Positions 13,886 to 22,014 are shown, counted from the first letter of the stretch. The stretch is 22,587 nt of DNA from DATNPH01 sp036703315 (GCA_036703315.1 DATNPH010000019.1:1-22587); one strand, 5' to 3'. The notes: generated by a model from the sequence alone, not told the origin. Numbers and translations: made by a program.

Positions 13886-16606
13886 TTACTCAGACTTTGG
13901 AGCTGGTGCCTCTGGAGGCGGTGCTGCGGGAGCTGGTTCTGGAGCTACAGGTTCGGACTCTTTTCTAGAGACTGGGGGAGCTGGAGGAGCTGCTGCCGGA
14001 GCCGGTTCAAACTTCTGTTCCACTGGAGCTGGAGCCGCAGCGGGTTGAGGTGCCTCTGGAGCAGGCTGATAGCTTTGTCGCCTGGATGTTGACTCTCTAG
14101 GAGCGGAGTTACTATAGCCTGAGTCGCGGGGAGCCGTAGCTTCGACAGGCTCTCGTGAACGGGAACGCCGTTTGGGGGGATCAGGTTGACTATAACTCTC
14201 TCTACTGGTTTCAGCTTGACTATTACTATAGCTCGTGCTTTCTGATGGGCTATCACTGTAGTAACTGCGCCGACGCCGAGGACGGTATTCGGTGTAGGTT
14301 TCTTGTGAAGCGCTATTAGTGTTATAGTCACGGCGAGAATAACTACCAGAGTCACTACTATAGTCTCTTCTAGATTCCCGGCTATAGTCTCTTCTAGAAG
14401 TACTTTCAGACTGCTCGCTATAGTCCTGGCTGGAATCTCTTCTAGATTCCTGGCTATAGTCTTTTCTAGAAGTACTCTCAGAGCTACTTTCAGATTGATC
14501 AGACTTCTTGTCCACAGCCCATTTGGGTTTAATCGGTTGAGCTTTAATGATGCCCTTGCGATCTTCTAGTTTGCTAGGGCGCTCAGGGAACTTCTCAACC
14601 TCCAAGTTTTTTGCCACCTTGACCATGAACTGATGCCAGGTATAGGCAGCTGTGCCACTTGCGCCCGATGTCGGTTTATTGTCGTCATTGCCTAGCCAGA
14701 CACCCGTTACTAGCTGGGGAATGTAGCCAATAAACCACAAGTCCCGAGCTTCGTCAGAGGTACCCGTTTTACCTGCAACGGGTCGATTATCGAGCTGAGC
14801 TGCACGACCAGTACCATCATTGACAACGTTCCGTAGCATCCAGGTCATGATCGCAGAGGTTTCTTCGTCCAATGCCCGATCGCCCTTCACGTCCGCCTCG
14901 TAAATTACCTTACCTTGCTGGTTAATAATTCGGCGAATGCCGTGAGGTTTGTTATGAACTCCTTTGGTTGCTAAGGTGCCATAGGCACTGGTCAGCTCTA
15001 GTAGATTCACCTCAGATGCCCCTAGTGCCATAGAGTAGGTGGGAATCAGGGGTGATTCAATGCCCATTTTTTTAGCAATTTCAATGGTGGGATCCCATCC
15101 AACATCAATTAATGCTTTGACAGCAACAACGTTGACCGAGTAGGTGAGCGCGTCTAGTATGTTGATCCAGCCCCGGAATTTATCACCATAGTTTTTGGGT
15201 GTGTAACCAGCTACGGTATAAGGGGCGTCCAGATAGCCTCGATAGGGAGAAAAACCTGCCGCGATCGCGGTGGTATAGAGGAACGTCTTAAAGGTAGATC
15301 CGGGCTGACGCTGAGCCTGAGTGACTCGGTTAAATTGTTGATTGTAAAAATCTTTTCCCCCGACCATTGCCTTGATCTGACCATTACGCGGGTCGATCGC
15401 TACCATTGCCGCTTGCTCAAACCTTTCATAGCGACCCTCATTTTCAACGGTATCCTTGACGGCTTCTTCAGCAGCGGCTTGCCAATCTAAATTTAAACTG
15501 GTTTCAACGATCAATCCTTTGCGCGCCAGCACATCTTTAGAGACATACTTAGGCAATTCCTGTTGAATGTACTCCGTAAAGTAGTTAGCTTTTCGGTCAA
15601 GTCGCTTGGGATTATTTTTTTTGGTGGTTATAGGCGTTGCGATCGCTTCCTGGGCTTGTGCCGCCGTAATATAGCCACTATCTTGCATCCGTTGTATGAC
15701 TATATCGCGGCGCTCTTTCGCCACTTTTGGATTGACTAACGGGGAGTAGTCAGTCGGGGCTGAAGGCAATCCTGCCAGCACCGCTATTTCTGGCAGGGTT
15801 AGCTGATTCACACTCTTGCTAAAGTAAACCCATGCCGCATCGGCAACTCCGTAGGCTCCTGACCCCAGGTAGACCAGGTTCAAGTAACGCTCCAGGATTT
15901 TATTTTTTGGAACATCCTGCTCAATCTTTTGAGCCATCCGCATTTCTTTGAGCTTGCGCCCGAACGAGCGTTCCTGATCAAAGTAGACAATCCGCGCTAG
16001 CTGCTGAGTGATAGTACTACCGCCTTCTACGACATTCCCAGCCTGTAGGTTAGAAAGAGCGGCACGAACAATACCCTGGTAATCGACACCATGATGTTGT
16101 TCAAAGCGTCGATCTTCTGTAGCGAGGAAAGCGTTAATTAAGGGTTTAGGGATTTCCTCTATCTTGAGTGTCTCATGGGTTGCTGGTCCAATTTGCTGGA
16201 TGATTGTATTGTCTGCGGCTTTAATCGTGATTGTGTCATCTCGAACAAAGGTCAAGACATCCTTCGTTGAACTAGGAGTGCTCTTCTCCAGCTCCATCCA
16301 GCCCCATCCGAGAGCGATCGCACCGCCACTAACGCCCAATCCCAGCCAGAACCAGTAACGACGATGCAGCTGTCTAGGTCCTGTAAACTGCTCTATTACA
16401 GTACCCGAAACGTGCTTCAGCCCATTGAGCGTAAGCGTTGCTCCTTGTCGGCACCGCGTCAGTAGTAAATTTCGTGATTTTGGTTTATCTTTTTCATTTT
16501 GCTGAACATTACCGTCAGAGGCGGCTTCCGGTTCTGATTCCGTTGACGCGTCCGACTTCAAATGACTTACTAAGTTTTCTTTATGCTTTGGGATGAACTT
16601 TGACAC
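13886..16606 (-). CDS. Class A penicillin-binding protein (PBP1A-type glycosyltransferase/transpeptidase)
   Basis: Bifunctional enzyme that polymerises and crosslinks peptidoglycan on the outer face of the inner membrane. Of 906 aa, residues 1-82 are cytosolic and charged and 83-102 are the TM anchor. The GT51 domain (about 145-310) has EDRRFEQHHGVD with catalytic E164, and GGSTITQQ (about 195-202). The transpeptidase domain has STFK (nucleophile S437, K440), SVN (490-492) and KTGT (613-616), so both activities look intact. Residues from about 700 to 906 are a low-complexity tail: first Ser/Arg/Tyr/Asp repeats, then a Pro/Ala/Glu-rich end. The start is GTG 16606 with GAGGAG close upstream. 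Such tails vary among cyanobacteria and probably extend through the wall. I cannot assign a specific PBP number. Confidence 0.95.
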   Translation of the reverse strand: MSKFIPKHKENLVSHLKSDASTESEPEAASDGNVQQNEKDKPKSRNLLLTRCRQGATLTLNGLKHVSGTVIEQFTGPRQLHRRYWFWLGLGVSGGAIALGWGWMELEKSTPSSTKDVLTFVRDDTITIKAADNTIIQQIGPATHETLKIEEIPKPLINAFLATEDRRFEQHHGVDYQGIVRAALSNLQAGNVVEGGSTITQQLARIVYFDQERSFGRKLKEMRMAQKIEQDVPKNKILERYLNLVYLGSGAYGVADAAWVYFSKSVNQLTLPEIAVLAGLPSAPTDYSPLVNPKVAKERRDIVIQRMQDSGYITAAQAQEAIATPITTKKNNPKRLDRKANYFTEYIQQELPKYVSKDVLARKGLIVETSLNLDWQAAAEEAVKDTVENEGRYERFEQAAMVAIDPRNGQIKAMVGGKDFYNQQFNRVTQAQRQPGSTFKTFLYTTAIAAGFSPYRGYLDAPYTVAGYTPKNYGDKFRGWINILDALTYSVNVVAVKALIDVGWDPTIEIAKKMGIESPLIPTYSMALGASEVNLLELTSAYGTLATKGVHNKPHGIRRIINQQGKVIYEADVKGDRALDEETSAIMTWMLRNVVNDGTGRAAQLDNRPVAGKTGTSDEARDLWFIGYIPQLVTGVWLGNDDNKPTSGASGTAAYTWHQFMVKVAKNLEVEKFPERPSKLEDRKGIIKAQPIKPKWAVDKKSDQSESSSESTSRKDYSQESRRDSSQDYSEQSESTSRRDYSRESRRDYSSDSGSYSRRDYNTNSASQETYTEYRPRRRRSYYSDSPSESTSYSNSQAETSRESYSQPDPPKRRSRSREPVEATAPRDSGYSNSAPRESTSRRQSYQPAPEAPQPAAAPAPVEQKFEPAPAAAPPAPPVSRKESEPVAPEPAPAAPPPEAPAPKSE
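14364..14482. repeat. Near-identical 47-bp direct repeats within the PBP tail
   Basis: 14364-14410 and 14436-14482 match at 44 of 47 positions and are offset by 72 bp, exactly 24 codons, so the frame is kept. They encode two copies of an SESTSR(K/R)DYS(Q/R)ESRRD unit. Shorter echoes (CTATAGT, TCTAGA) continue on both sides. This is recent in-frame tandem duplication. Confidence 0.75.
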
Positions 16607-16814
16607 TTTAACTCCTCAGTTACACCACAAGCCACCACAACTTCTTGCTTATTTTAGGGCTTGGGATCAAAATCTGTGCTAAGTAGCGAGCTTATTTTTG
16701 ATGTAAGGTTGAATCCGGATGCCCTGGAAGTAGCAGCCTTATTCAGGCTCAAAGCTTTCCAAAAATTTAATCTCTAGGTGTGCAAGTCACTAAAGATGGG
16801 TAGTTTCTTAACTT

Positions 16815-16890
16815 GGGGTGGCTTTCCTCCAGCCAAGAGATTCTTCATCAGGTAAATGCTCTTTAGATTATGGCTGGAGAAAGCGTACCC
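16815..16890 (+). ncRNA. Structured leader or small-RNA-like hairpin upstream of the SemiSWEET gene
   Basis: GCTTTCCTCCAGCCA (16821-16835) pairs with TGGCTGGAGAAAGC (16871-16884) with a single bulged base. GGG and CCC bracket this stem and an inner AAGAG/CTCTT stem extends it. The + strand continues with TGTTTTCTTG, a T-rich end. It lies in the 381-bp spacer between the PBP and SemiSWEET starts, about 100 bp before the latter. It could be a terminated small RNA, an attenuator or a palindromic element; I match it to no known RNA family. The remainder of the spacer shows nothing clear. Confidence 0.35.
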
Positions 16891-16987
16891 TGTTTTCTTG
16901 TAATATGCAAAACTCAATTTCTCTCAATCAGCCAAAACCCTACGCTGTATAACTAAGAACCAGTGAGAATTTATATTGTTTATATCA

Positions 16988-17248
16988 ATGAACACAGAAT
17001 TTATCGACATTTTGGGGTGGATTGCAGGAATACTGACCACGATCGCTTTTTTTCCTCAACTGCTTAAAACGTGGACTAGCAAGTCTGCTAAAGATGTTTC
17101 TTTAGGGATGATGGTTATCTTTTGTACGGGTGTTTTCTTGTGGCTGGCGTATGGGCTTGCGATTGGAAAGCTGCCTGTTATCGTATGCAACGCCATAACC
17201 CTGATTCTGGCGTTACTGATTGTAATTCTTAAAATTAGATATAAGTGA
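16988..17248 (+). CDS. SemiSWEET-like (PQ-loop/MtN3) small sugar transporter
   Basis: An 86-aa protein with three hydrophobic segments, the size and topology of bacterial SemiSWEETs, which dimerise to pass sugars through the membrane. The first segment ends in the family PQ-loop signature FFPQLLKTWTSKSAKDVS; the second is MMVIFCTGVFLWLAYGLAIG and the third runs from VIVCNAITL to the end. The substrate is unknown. I prefer ATG 16988; an in-frame TTG at 16976 would add four residues. No strong Shine-Dalgarno sequence. The radical SAM gene starts 30 bp downstream on the same strand, so the two are probably co-transcribed. Confidence 0.85.
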   Translation: MNTEFIDILGWIAGILTTIAFFPQLLKTWTSKSAKDVSLGMMVIFCTGVFLWLAYGLAIGKLPVIVCNAITLILALLIVILKIRYK

Positions 17249-17278
17249 GACTATTCTTGTTACACTCACACTACACTT

Positions 17279-18943
17279 GTGACCTCTGCTCTATTTGCAT
17301 CCGAACGCCTTCTGTTTACACCAGCAACCCCTGACGCTGGTTCGATTCCAACTATTTTTGCTTTTCCCAATGAATACAGCGTAGGGATTACGAGCTTGGG
17401 CTATCAGGTAGTATGGGCAGCTTTGGCATCGCGCGCTGACCTCCAAGTCAGCCGATTGTTCACAGATTGCCATGAACCATTGCCGGGACAGCCGGAATTA
17501 CTAGGCTACTCTCTATCATGGGAACTAGATTATGTCAACATACTATCGTTACTGGAATTTCTAAAACTTCCAGTGAGATCAGCTGAACGCTCCAATCAGC
17601 ATCCTATTGTCTTTGGGGGGGGTCCGGTACTGACAGCTAACCCAGAACCCTTTGCTGACTTTTTTGATGTGATTTTGCTGGGGGATGGGGAAATCCTGCT
17701 AGGTGATTTCATTGACGCTTACAAAGAAGTCCGCCATGCTGACCGAAAGACTCAACTGCGGCGTTTAGCACAGGTGCCAGGGGTATATGTTCCCAGTCTG
17801 TACGAGGTAACTTATCATGACTCAACGGGTGCGATCGCGCCAAGCGCACCAGCAGGGCTGATCGCATCAATTCAGCCAGTAGATGCCCAAATTCCTGCAC
17901 AGGTAGAAAAGCAGACATATCGGGGTAATACCCTGTCTGCCTCAACAGTGGTAACACAGAAAGCCGCTTGGGAAAATATCTACATGGTGGAAGTGGTACG
18001 CAGTTGTCCAGAAATGTGCCGTTTCTGTCTGGCAAGTTATCTAACGCTGCCGTTTCGGACACCCAGTGCTATGGGTTCGTTGATTCCAGCAATTGAGCGA
18101 GGGTTGGCGGTAACGAACCGCATCGGTTTACTGGGAGCGTCTGTGACGCAACATCCAGAGTTTGAAGTCTTGCTCGATTACCTCTCTCAGCCAAAGTATG
18201 AGGATGTGCGATTAAGTATCGCCTCAGTGCGAACGAACACAGTGACGCAGAAGCTAGCCGAGACTTTAGCAAAACGAGGCACCAACTCAATTACGATCGC
18301 GGTTGAAAGTGGTTCGGAACGGTTGCGGCAGATTATTAATAAAAAGCTGACAAACGAAGAAATTATCCAGGCAGCAATCAATGCGAAGGCGGGTGGCTTA
18401 AAGAATCTCAAACTCTACGGGATGGTTGGTGTTCCAGGTGAGAAGATGTCAGACGTTGAACAGACAGTAGCGATGATGAAAGACATCAAGAAAGCTGCTC
18501 CGGGTTTGCGCTTGACATTGGGTTGCAGTACGTTTGTCCCGAAAGCGCATACACCGTTTCAGTGGTTCGGGGTGAATCCTGAAGCAGAGAAGCGGCTGAA
18601 GTTTTTGCAGAAGCATCTTAAACCGCAAGGCATGGAGTTTCGACCAGAAAGCTACAATTGGTCTGTGATTCAGGCATTGATATCGAGAGGCGATCGACGT
18701 TTATCCCACCTCTTAGAACTAACACGGCATTATGGTGACTCTCTTGGCAGTTATCGCCGTGCCTTTAAAGAGTTGAAAGGGCAGTTGCCGGGGTTGGATT
18801 TCTACGTTCATGCCGACTGGTCAACAGACCTAGTATTGCCTTGGAGTCACTTGCAAGGACCACTCCCCCAAGCCACATTACTCAAGCATCGGGAGTCCGC
18901 AATCTCTCAGTTTGAGCTACCTGAGGTTGTTAGTGTAGGATGA
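17279..18943 (+). CDS. B12-binding-domain-type radical SAM protein, function unknown
   Basis: A 554-aa radical SAM enzyme. Residues 1 to about 170 look like the cobalamin-binding-like domain often found before the radical SAM fold (GYSLSWELDYVNILSLLEFL, GGGPVLTANPEP, VILLGDGE). The radical SAM barrel begins with MVEVVRSCPEMCRFCLAS; C243, C247 and C250 form the CxxxCxxC cluster motif, and GLLGASVTQHPE, ESGSERLRQIINK and YGMVGVPGE follow as later core strands. The set resembles radical SAM proteins related to TIGR03960, but the reaction is not known to me. The start GTG 17279 has no good Shine-Dalgarno sequence. Its stop overlaps the ATG of a 32-codon remnant ORF (ATGA). Confidence 0.85.
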   Translation: MTSALFASERLLFTPATPDAGSIPTIFAFPNEYSVGITSLGYQVVWAALASRADLQVSRLFTDCHEPLPGQPELLGYSLSWELDYVNILSLLEFLKLPVRSAERSNQHPIVFGGGPVLTANPEPFADFFDVILLGDGEILLGDFIDAYKEVRHADRKTQLRRLAQVPGVYVPSLYEVTYHDSTGAIAPSAPAGLIASIQPVDAQIPAQVEKQTYRGNTLSASTVVTQKAAWENIYMVEVVRSCPEMCRFCLASYLTLPFRTPSAMGSLIPAIERGLAVTNRIGLLGASVTQHPEFEVLLDYLSQPKYEDVRLSIASVRTNTVTQKLAETLAKRGTNSITIAVESGSERLRQIINKKLTNEEIIQAAINAKAGGLKNLKLYGMVGVPGEKMSDVEQTVAMMKDIKKAAPGLRLTLGCSTFVPKAHTPFQWFGVNPEAEKRLKFLQKHLKPQGMEFRPESYNWSVIQALISRGDRRLSHLLELTRHYGDSLGSYRRAFKELKGQLPGLDFYVHADWSTDLVLPWSHLQGPLPQATLLKHRESAISQFELPEVVSVG

Positions 18944-19038
18944 CCCAAAGCATGAATCCCATCGATCTACTTCCTGCTCCCTTCCCCGACTACACCCAAC
19001 TGCCAGAGTCGGATGGAACCTTAGCCGAATTAGGGTAA
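18940..19038 (+). pseudogene. N-terminal remnant of a Uma2-family (DUF820) endonuclease gene
   Basis: ATG 18940 overlaps the radical SAM stop. The 32-codon frame reads MTQSMNPIDLLPAPFPDYTQ then LPESDGTLAEL, and stops with TAA at 19036. The PDxTQLPESDGT string is the start I remember for cyanobacterial Uma2-family proteins, which normally run to about 200 aa. The rest of the gene is absent, and the P450 gene converges over its last nine bases. A deletion that joined the P450 region here is the likely cause. A genuine short peptide is less likely. Confidence 0.5.
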
Positions 19039-20514
19039 CTTCACCATCTCTCGCACGTTACCACGTACACCACCTACACCTTGAGCAAACTGGCAGTCTT
19101 GCTTATGGACGAGCATCGGCATTCCGCATTTCGGTGCCATGACGATTACTCCAACGCGATCAACCTTAACCTGTGGAAGAAATTGCAAGCGATAACGTTG
19201 CAGGAGCATTGCTAGCACAATCTTGATCTCCATCATCGCAAAGCGTGCACCAATGCAGGTCCGCGACCCAGCGCTGAAAGGATTGTACTCAAACATCGTT
19301 GGTTCGATACTTTCCCAGCGCTGCGGGTTAAATGCCTCCGGTTCAGGATACAGTTCGGGCATATGGTGAGTTTGGTAAATACTGACGAATACCTCCGTTC
19401 CTTCAGGTAAGGCATATCCACCGAGTTCAGTTGGTTGCGAGGTGACGCGCCCGTTCCAAGGGACTGGTGGCAAAACGCGCATACTCTCTTTGATGACTCG
19501 TTCTAACAGGCGCAAGTGTTGCAATTGTTCTACTATCGGTGCTTCACCCTGTAGTACACTGTCTAGTTCGTCGAGCAGGTGGGCAGCTACTTCTGGGTGT
19601 TGCGAGAGGAGGAACAACGTCCAAGCCAAGGCATTGGCGCTAGTCTCGTGTCCAGCCGCAAAGAGTACACCCGTATGTCCAAGCAGTTCATCCTCGCTCA
19701 GCTCAATGCCACTCTCAGGATCACGCGCTTGGATAAGCAGTGATAAAATATCTTTGTCATCACTGCCAGATGCCCGTTTGCGCATAATGATTGCACGCAT
19801 CTCGTCGTCAAGTTGGGCGATGAGCGTAAGCAGGCGGTGGTAGGGTAGTCCTGGTAAGTCAAAGGGTAAAAGAGCGATCGCAGGTTTCCCCATAAGACTT
19901 AAGGTGTCCTGTAAGAGTCTCCCAATACTGCCGCCGCTTTCACCGATATCGCAGCCAAACAATGTCTTGGTTGCTATTCGCATGGTAAGCCGTCGCATTA
20001 CCTCAGCAATATCGCAAACTTCGCCAACTTGCATTTGATCCAGCACAGATTGTGTAATGCCAACCATATCGTCACGGTAAGACTCAATGCGCTGTTTGTG
20101 AAAGGCAGGCATCATAAGTTGGCGATGTTGTCGATGCTGCTCACTATTGACGCCAAATAACCCTACGACGAAATGCTTCAACGGTTCAGTACGTGCAGAG
20201 AGGTTCCGCTTGCTGTACAACCGTCCTGATAAGGGATGCTTGTGATAAACCTCGTGCTGGGTTGCAACTTGGCGAACCAGTTCTGGACCATAGGCGAACA
20301 CAGTACCAGGACAATTTGGGAGCGATGAGTAGAGATTTGTACCCCCGCCTCTTGTTAAAGAGACAATTGAACCATAGGTTTGAAAGAGGTGACGGGTGTA
20401 GCCAATTGAGTCTTTTCCAAAGCGAAAGGCATGGGCAGCGCTACCGAGGATTGGTACGGGAGTTGGGCCAGGAACAGTCAGTTCAGGATTATTGGCGGTC
20501 AAAGTTATCGTCAT
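19030..20514 (-). CDS. Cytochrome P450
   Basis: A 494-aa heme monooxygenase. Start at ATG 20514 with AAGGAG six bases upstream; an in-frame ATG at 20541 would add nine residues without a ribosome binding site. Family landmarks: proline-rich VPGPTPVPILG near the N-terminus, C-helix region HRQHRQLMMPAF, I-helix AGHETS (287-292), ExxR as ESMR (343-346), PERF-like FNPQRWE, and the heme-binding FSAGSRTCIG with the Cys thiolate at about residue 420. There is no N-terminal membrane anchor, so it is probably soluble. Substrate and redox partner are unknown, and no ferredoxin or reductase gene lies nearby. Upstream are palindromes and an SDR remnant; a decayed oxidative gene cluster is possible but unproven. 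Confidence 0.94.
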   Translation of the reverse strand: MTITLTANNPELTVPGPTPVPILGSAAHAFRFGKDSIGYTRHLFQTYGSIVSLTRGGGTNLYSSLPNCPGTVFAYGPELVRQVATQHEVYHKHPLSGRLYSKRNLSARTEPLKHFVVGLFGVNSEQHRQHRQLMMPAFHKQRIESYRDDMVGITQSVLDQMQVGEVCDIAEVMRRLTMRIATKTLFGCDIGESGGSIGRLLQDTLSLMGKPAIALLPFDLPGLPYHRLLTLIAQLDDEMRAIIMRKRASGSDDKDILSLLIQARDPESGIELSEDELLGHTGVLFAAGHETSANALAWTLFLLSQHPEVAAHLLDELDSVLQGEAPIVEQLQHLRLLERVIKESMRVLPPVPWNGRVTSQPTELGGYALPEGTEVFVSIYQTHHMPELYPEPEAFNPQRWESIEPTMFEYNPFSAGSRTCIGARFAMMEIKIVLAMLLQRYRLQFLPQVKVDRVGVIVMAPKCGMPMLVHKQDCQFAQGVGGVRGNVREMVKLP

Positions 20515-20584
20515 CGTTATCTCCTTCACTGATGACATCAAAGCAGAGATGTACTTTCTTACCTTAATGTCGGCTCTTATGCTC

Positions 20585-20790
20585 CCGCTATAACCGAAGA
20601 GGATTTATCGAGGCGTAGCCGAGTAGCCCCGATGGTTTAGCGGAGAGATGAATGGCGACCAGCTAACAATTGAGCGACAGCGAATCCTTAATCCCAATCA
20701 ATCGTAAGTGCGATGATTTCGCAATATGAACTGAGAACCAAGAATTCTTGGGAATCCCCCGCTATACCTCGTAGTGGTTAGCGGTGGGAG
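20585..20790. mobile_element. Paired palindromes resembling IS200/IS605 ends (PATE-like remnant)
   Basis: Two hairpins share nearly the same arms: CCGCTATAACC (20585-20595) with GGTTTAGCGG (20634-20643), and CCGCTATACC (20759-20768) with GGTTAGCGG (20776-20784). The first also contains an inner ATCG/CGAT stem; the second is bracketed by CCC and GGG. The string TCCCCCGCTA...TAGCGGTGGGAGGATGTCA resembles the right ends I recall for cyanobacterial IS200/IS605-type elements. No transposase or TnpB ORF lies between them, so this would be a short non-autonomous derivative or the debris of one. The rest of the P450-prohibitin spacer is the SDR remnant. Confidence 0.45.
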
Positions 20791-20798
20791 GATGTCAA

Positions 20799-21016
20799 GC
20801 TTCCCTTGTAGTGAAACAAGGGATTACTGTCAATGCGATCGCACCAGCATTGATTAAAACCGAGATGATAACTGGCAATCGCCAAGTGCATCCAGAATTT
20901 ATATCTATAGAATGCTTTGGTACTGTGGAAGAGGTGGCGCTTGTTGCTCTGATGCTGGCGCGTAATGGCTATATTACTAGGCTATCAATGTTAACCGGGG
21001 TTGGTAGATGAGTTAG
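20799..21016 (+). pseudogene. 3' fragment of a short-chain dehydrogenase/reductase (FabG-like) gene
   Basis: The frame encodes VKQGITVNAIAPALIKTEMI and then FGTVEEVALVALMLARNGYI, the C-terminal third of a classical SDR (NAxAPxxIxTxM cofactor-side motif and the conserved end region). The Rossmann fold and the catalytic Tyr-Lys are missing. Near 20985 the frame is lost: the expected NVNGGWYMS end is found in another frame as NVNRGW-stop-MS (20987-21013), consistent with a deletion of about 4 bp plus point changes. The 5' edge abuts the palindromic element, so an insertion or deletion there probably removed the rest. Not functional. Confidence 0.75.
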
Positions 21017-21068
21017 AAACGCCTGTTGAACCGAGCTAGCGTAGAAACAGAATCAGGAGTTTAAAAGT

Positions 21069-21926
21069 TTGAAATATCAATATTCACCGAATTGGCAAGC
21101 TTTAGTCGGCGGAATTTTAGCAGTAGCAATCATTCTCCTCAGCTTTAGTTCTTTTGTGATCATCAACCCAGGTCAGGCAGGAGTAATCAGTATCTTGGGT
21201 AAAGCCAGAGATGGGTCATTACTGGAGGGCATTCATCTCAAACCGCCCCTGATTTCAACCGTAGACGTGTATGATGTGACGGTGCAAAAGTTTGAAGTAC
21301 CGGCGCAGAGTTCCACTAAAGATCTTCAAGATTTATCAGCTAGCTTTGCTATCAACTTCCGCCTCGATCCAACACAGGTGGTTGAGATCAGAAGGAAACA
21401 AGGAACGTTACAGAATATCGTGTCTAAAATTATTGCACCCCAGACTCAGGAATCCTTTAAAATCGCCGCCGCGAGGAGAACTGTTGAAGAAGCGATTACT
21501 AAAAGGAGTGAACTGAAGCAAGACTTCGATGTGGCTTTAGGTGAACGCTTAGACAAGTACGGAATCATTGTGCTAGATACTAGCGTTGTTGACCTGGCGT
21601 TCTCTCCAGAGTTCTCTAAGGCAGTTGAGGAGAAACAAATCGCTGAACAACGAGCGCAAAGAGCCGTCTATGTAGCGCAGGAAGCTGAGCAAGAAGCCCA
21701 GGCAGACATCAATCGCGCCAAGGGGAGGGCAGAGGCTCAAAGACTTTTGGCTGAAACTTTGCGAGCACAAGGAGGTCAGCTTGTTCTCCAGAAGGAAGCG
21801 ATCGAGGCTTGGAGACAGGGAGGTGCCCAGATGCCAAAAGTTCTCGTCATGGGCAGTGACTCTAAGAGTAGTGTCCCATTCCTCTTCAATATGGGCAATC
21901 TTCAGGAGGAACCTGACCATCAGTAA
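21069..21926 (+). CDS. Prohibitin/SPFH (band 7) family membrane protein
   Basis: A 285-aa protein with an N-terminal TM anchor at about residues 12-32, an SPFH/band 7 domain (from VIINPGQAGVISILGKA through LDPTQVVEIRRKQG to about residue 190), then a helical, Glu/Ala/Gln-rich coiled-coil stretch (about 190-250) and a short Ser-rich end. These proteins form large ring assemblies on membranes and act as scaffolds or chaperones for membrane proteins and proteases such as FtsH; that partner is family knowledge, not seen here. The start is TTG 21069 with AGGAG nine bases upstream. It is a single gene ending near the convergent metallophosphoesterase gene. Confidence 0.92.
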   Translation: MKYQYSPNWQALVGGILAVAIILLSFSSFVIINPGQAGVISILGKARDGSLLEGIHLKPPLISTVDVYDVTVQKFEVPAQSSTKDLQDLSASFAINFRLDPTQVVEIRRKQGTLQNIVSKIIAPQTQESFKIAAARRTVEEAITKRSELKQDFDVALGERLDKYGIIVLDTSVVDLAFSPEFSKAVEEKQIAEQRAQRAVYVAQEAEQEAQADINRAKGRAEAQRLLAETLRAQGGQLVLQKEAIEAWRQGGAQMPKVLVMGSDSKSSVPFLFNMGNLQEEPDHQ

Positions 21927-21979
21927 CTGATTTTGGCGATTACAAATTCAGAAGACGCGATCGCTCTCTTCTCTCTTCT

Positions 21980-21998
21980 CCCCCCTTTTTAAGGGGGG
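21980..21998. repeat. C6T5A2G6 hairpin, dispersed-repeat type
   Basis: CCCCCCTTTTTAAGGGGGG folds as an 8-bp stem with a 3-nt loop and is followed by CTGGGGGGATCT. It lies between two convergent genes and may act as a bidirectional transcript end. I recall the same string as a frequent intergenic repeat in cyanobacteria. Confidence 0.6.
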
Positions 21999-22014
21999 CT
22001 GGGGGGATCTAACC

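Noticed and set aside
13845..14048. Open frame on + (Gly/Ala/Ser-rich, 67 codons)
   Set aside because: It is the complement of the Pro/Ala-rich end of the PBP tail; the low-complexity composition is a shadow of that coding region.
17709..18062. 117-codon - frame inside the radical SAM gene
   Set aside because: It overlaps the motif-bearing radical SAM core on the other strand and has no ribosome binding site or family motifs.
19442..19843. 133-codon + frame inside the P450 gene
   Set aside because: It is antisense to an intact P450 with all signature motifs; its Ser/Cys/Arg-rich composition is typical of a shadow frame.
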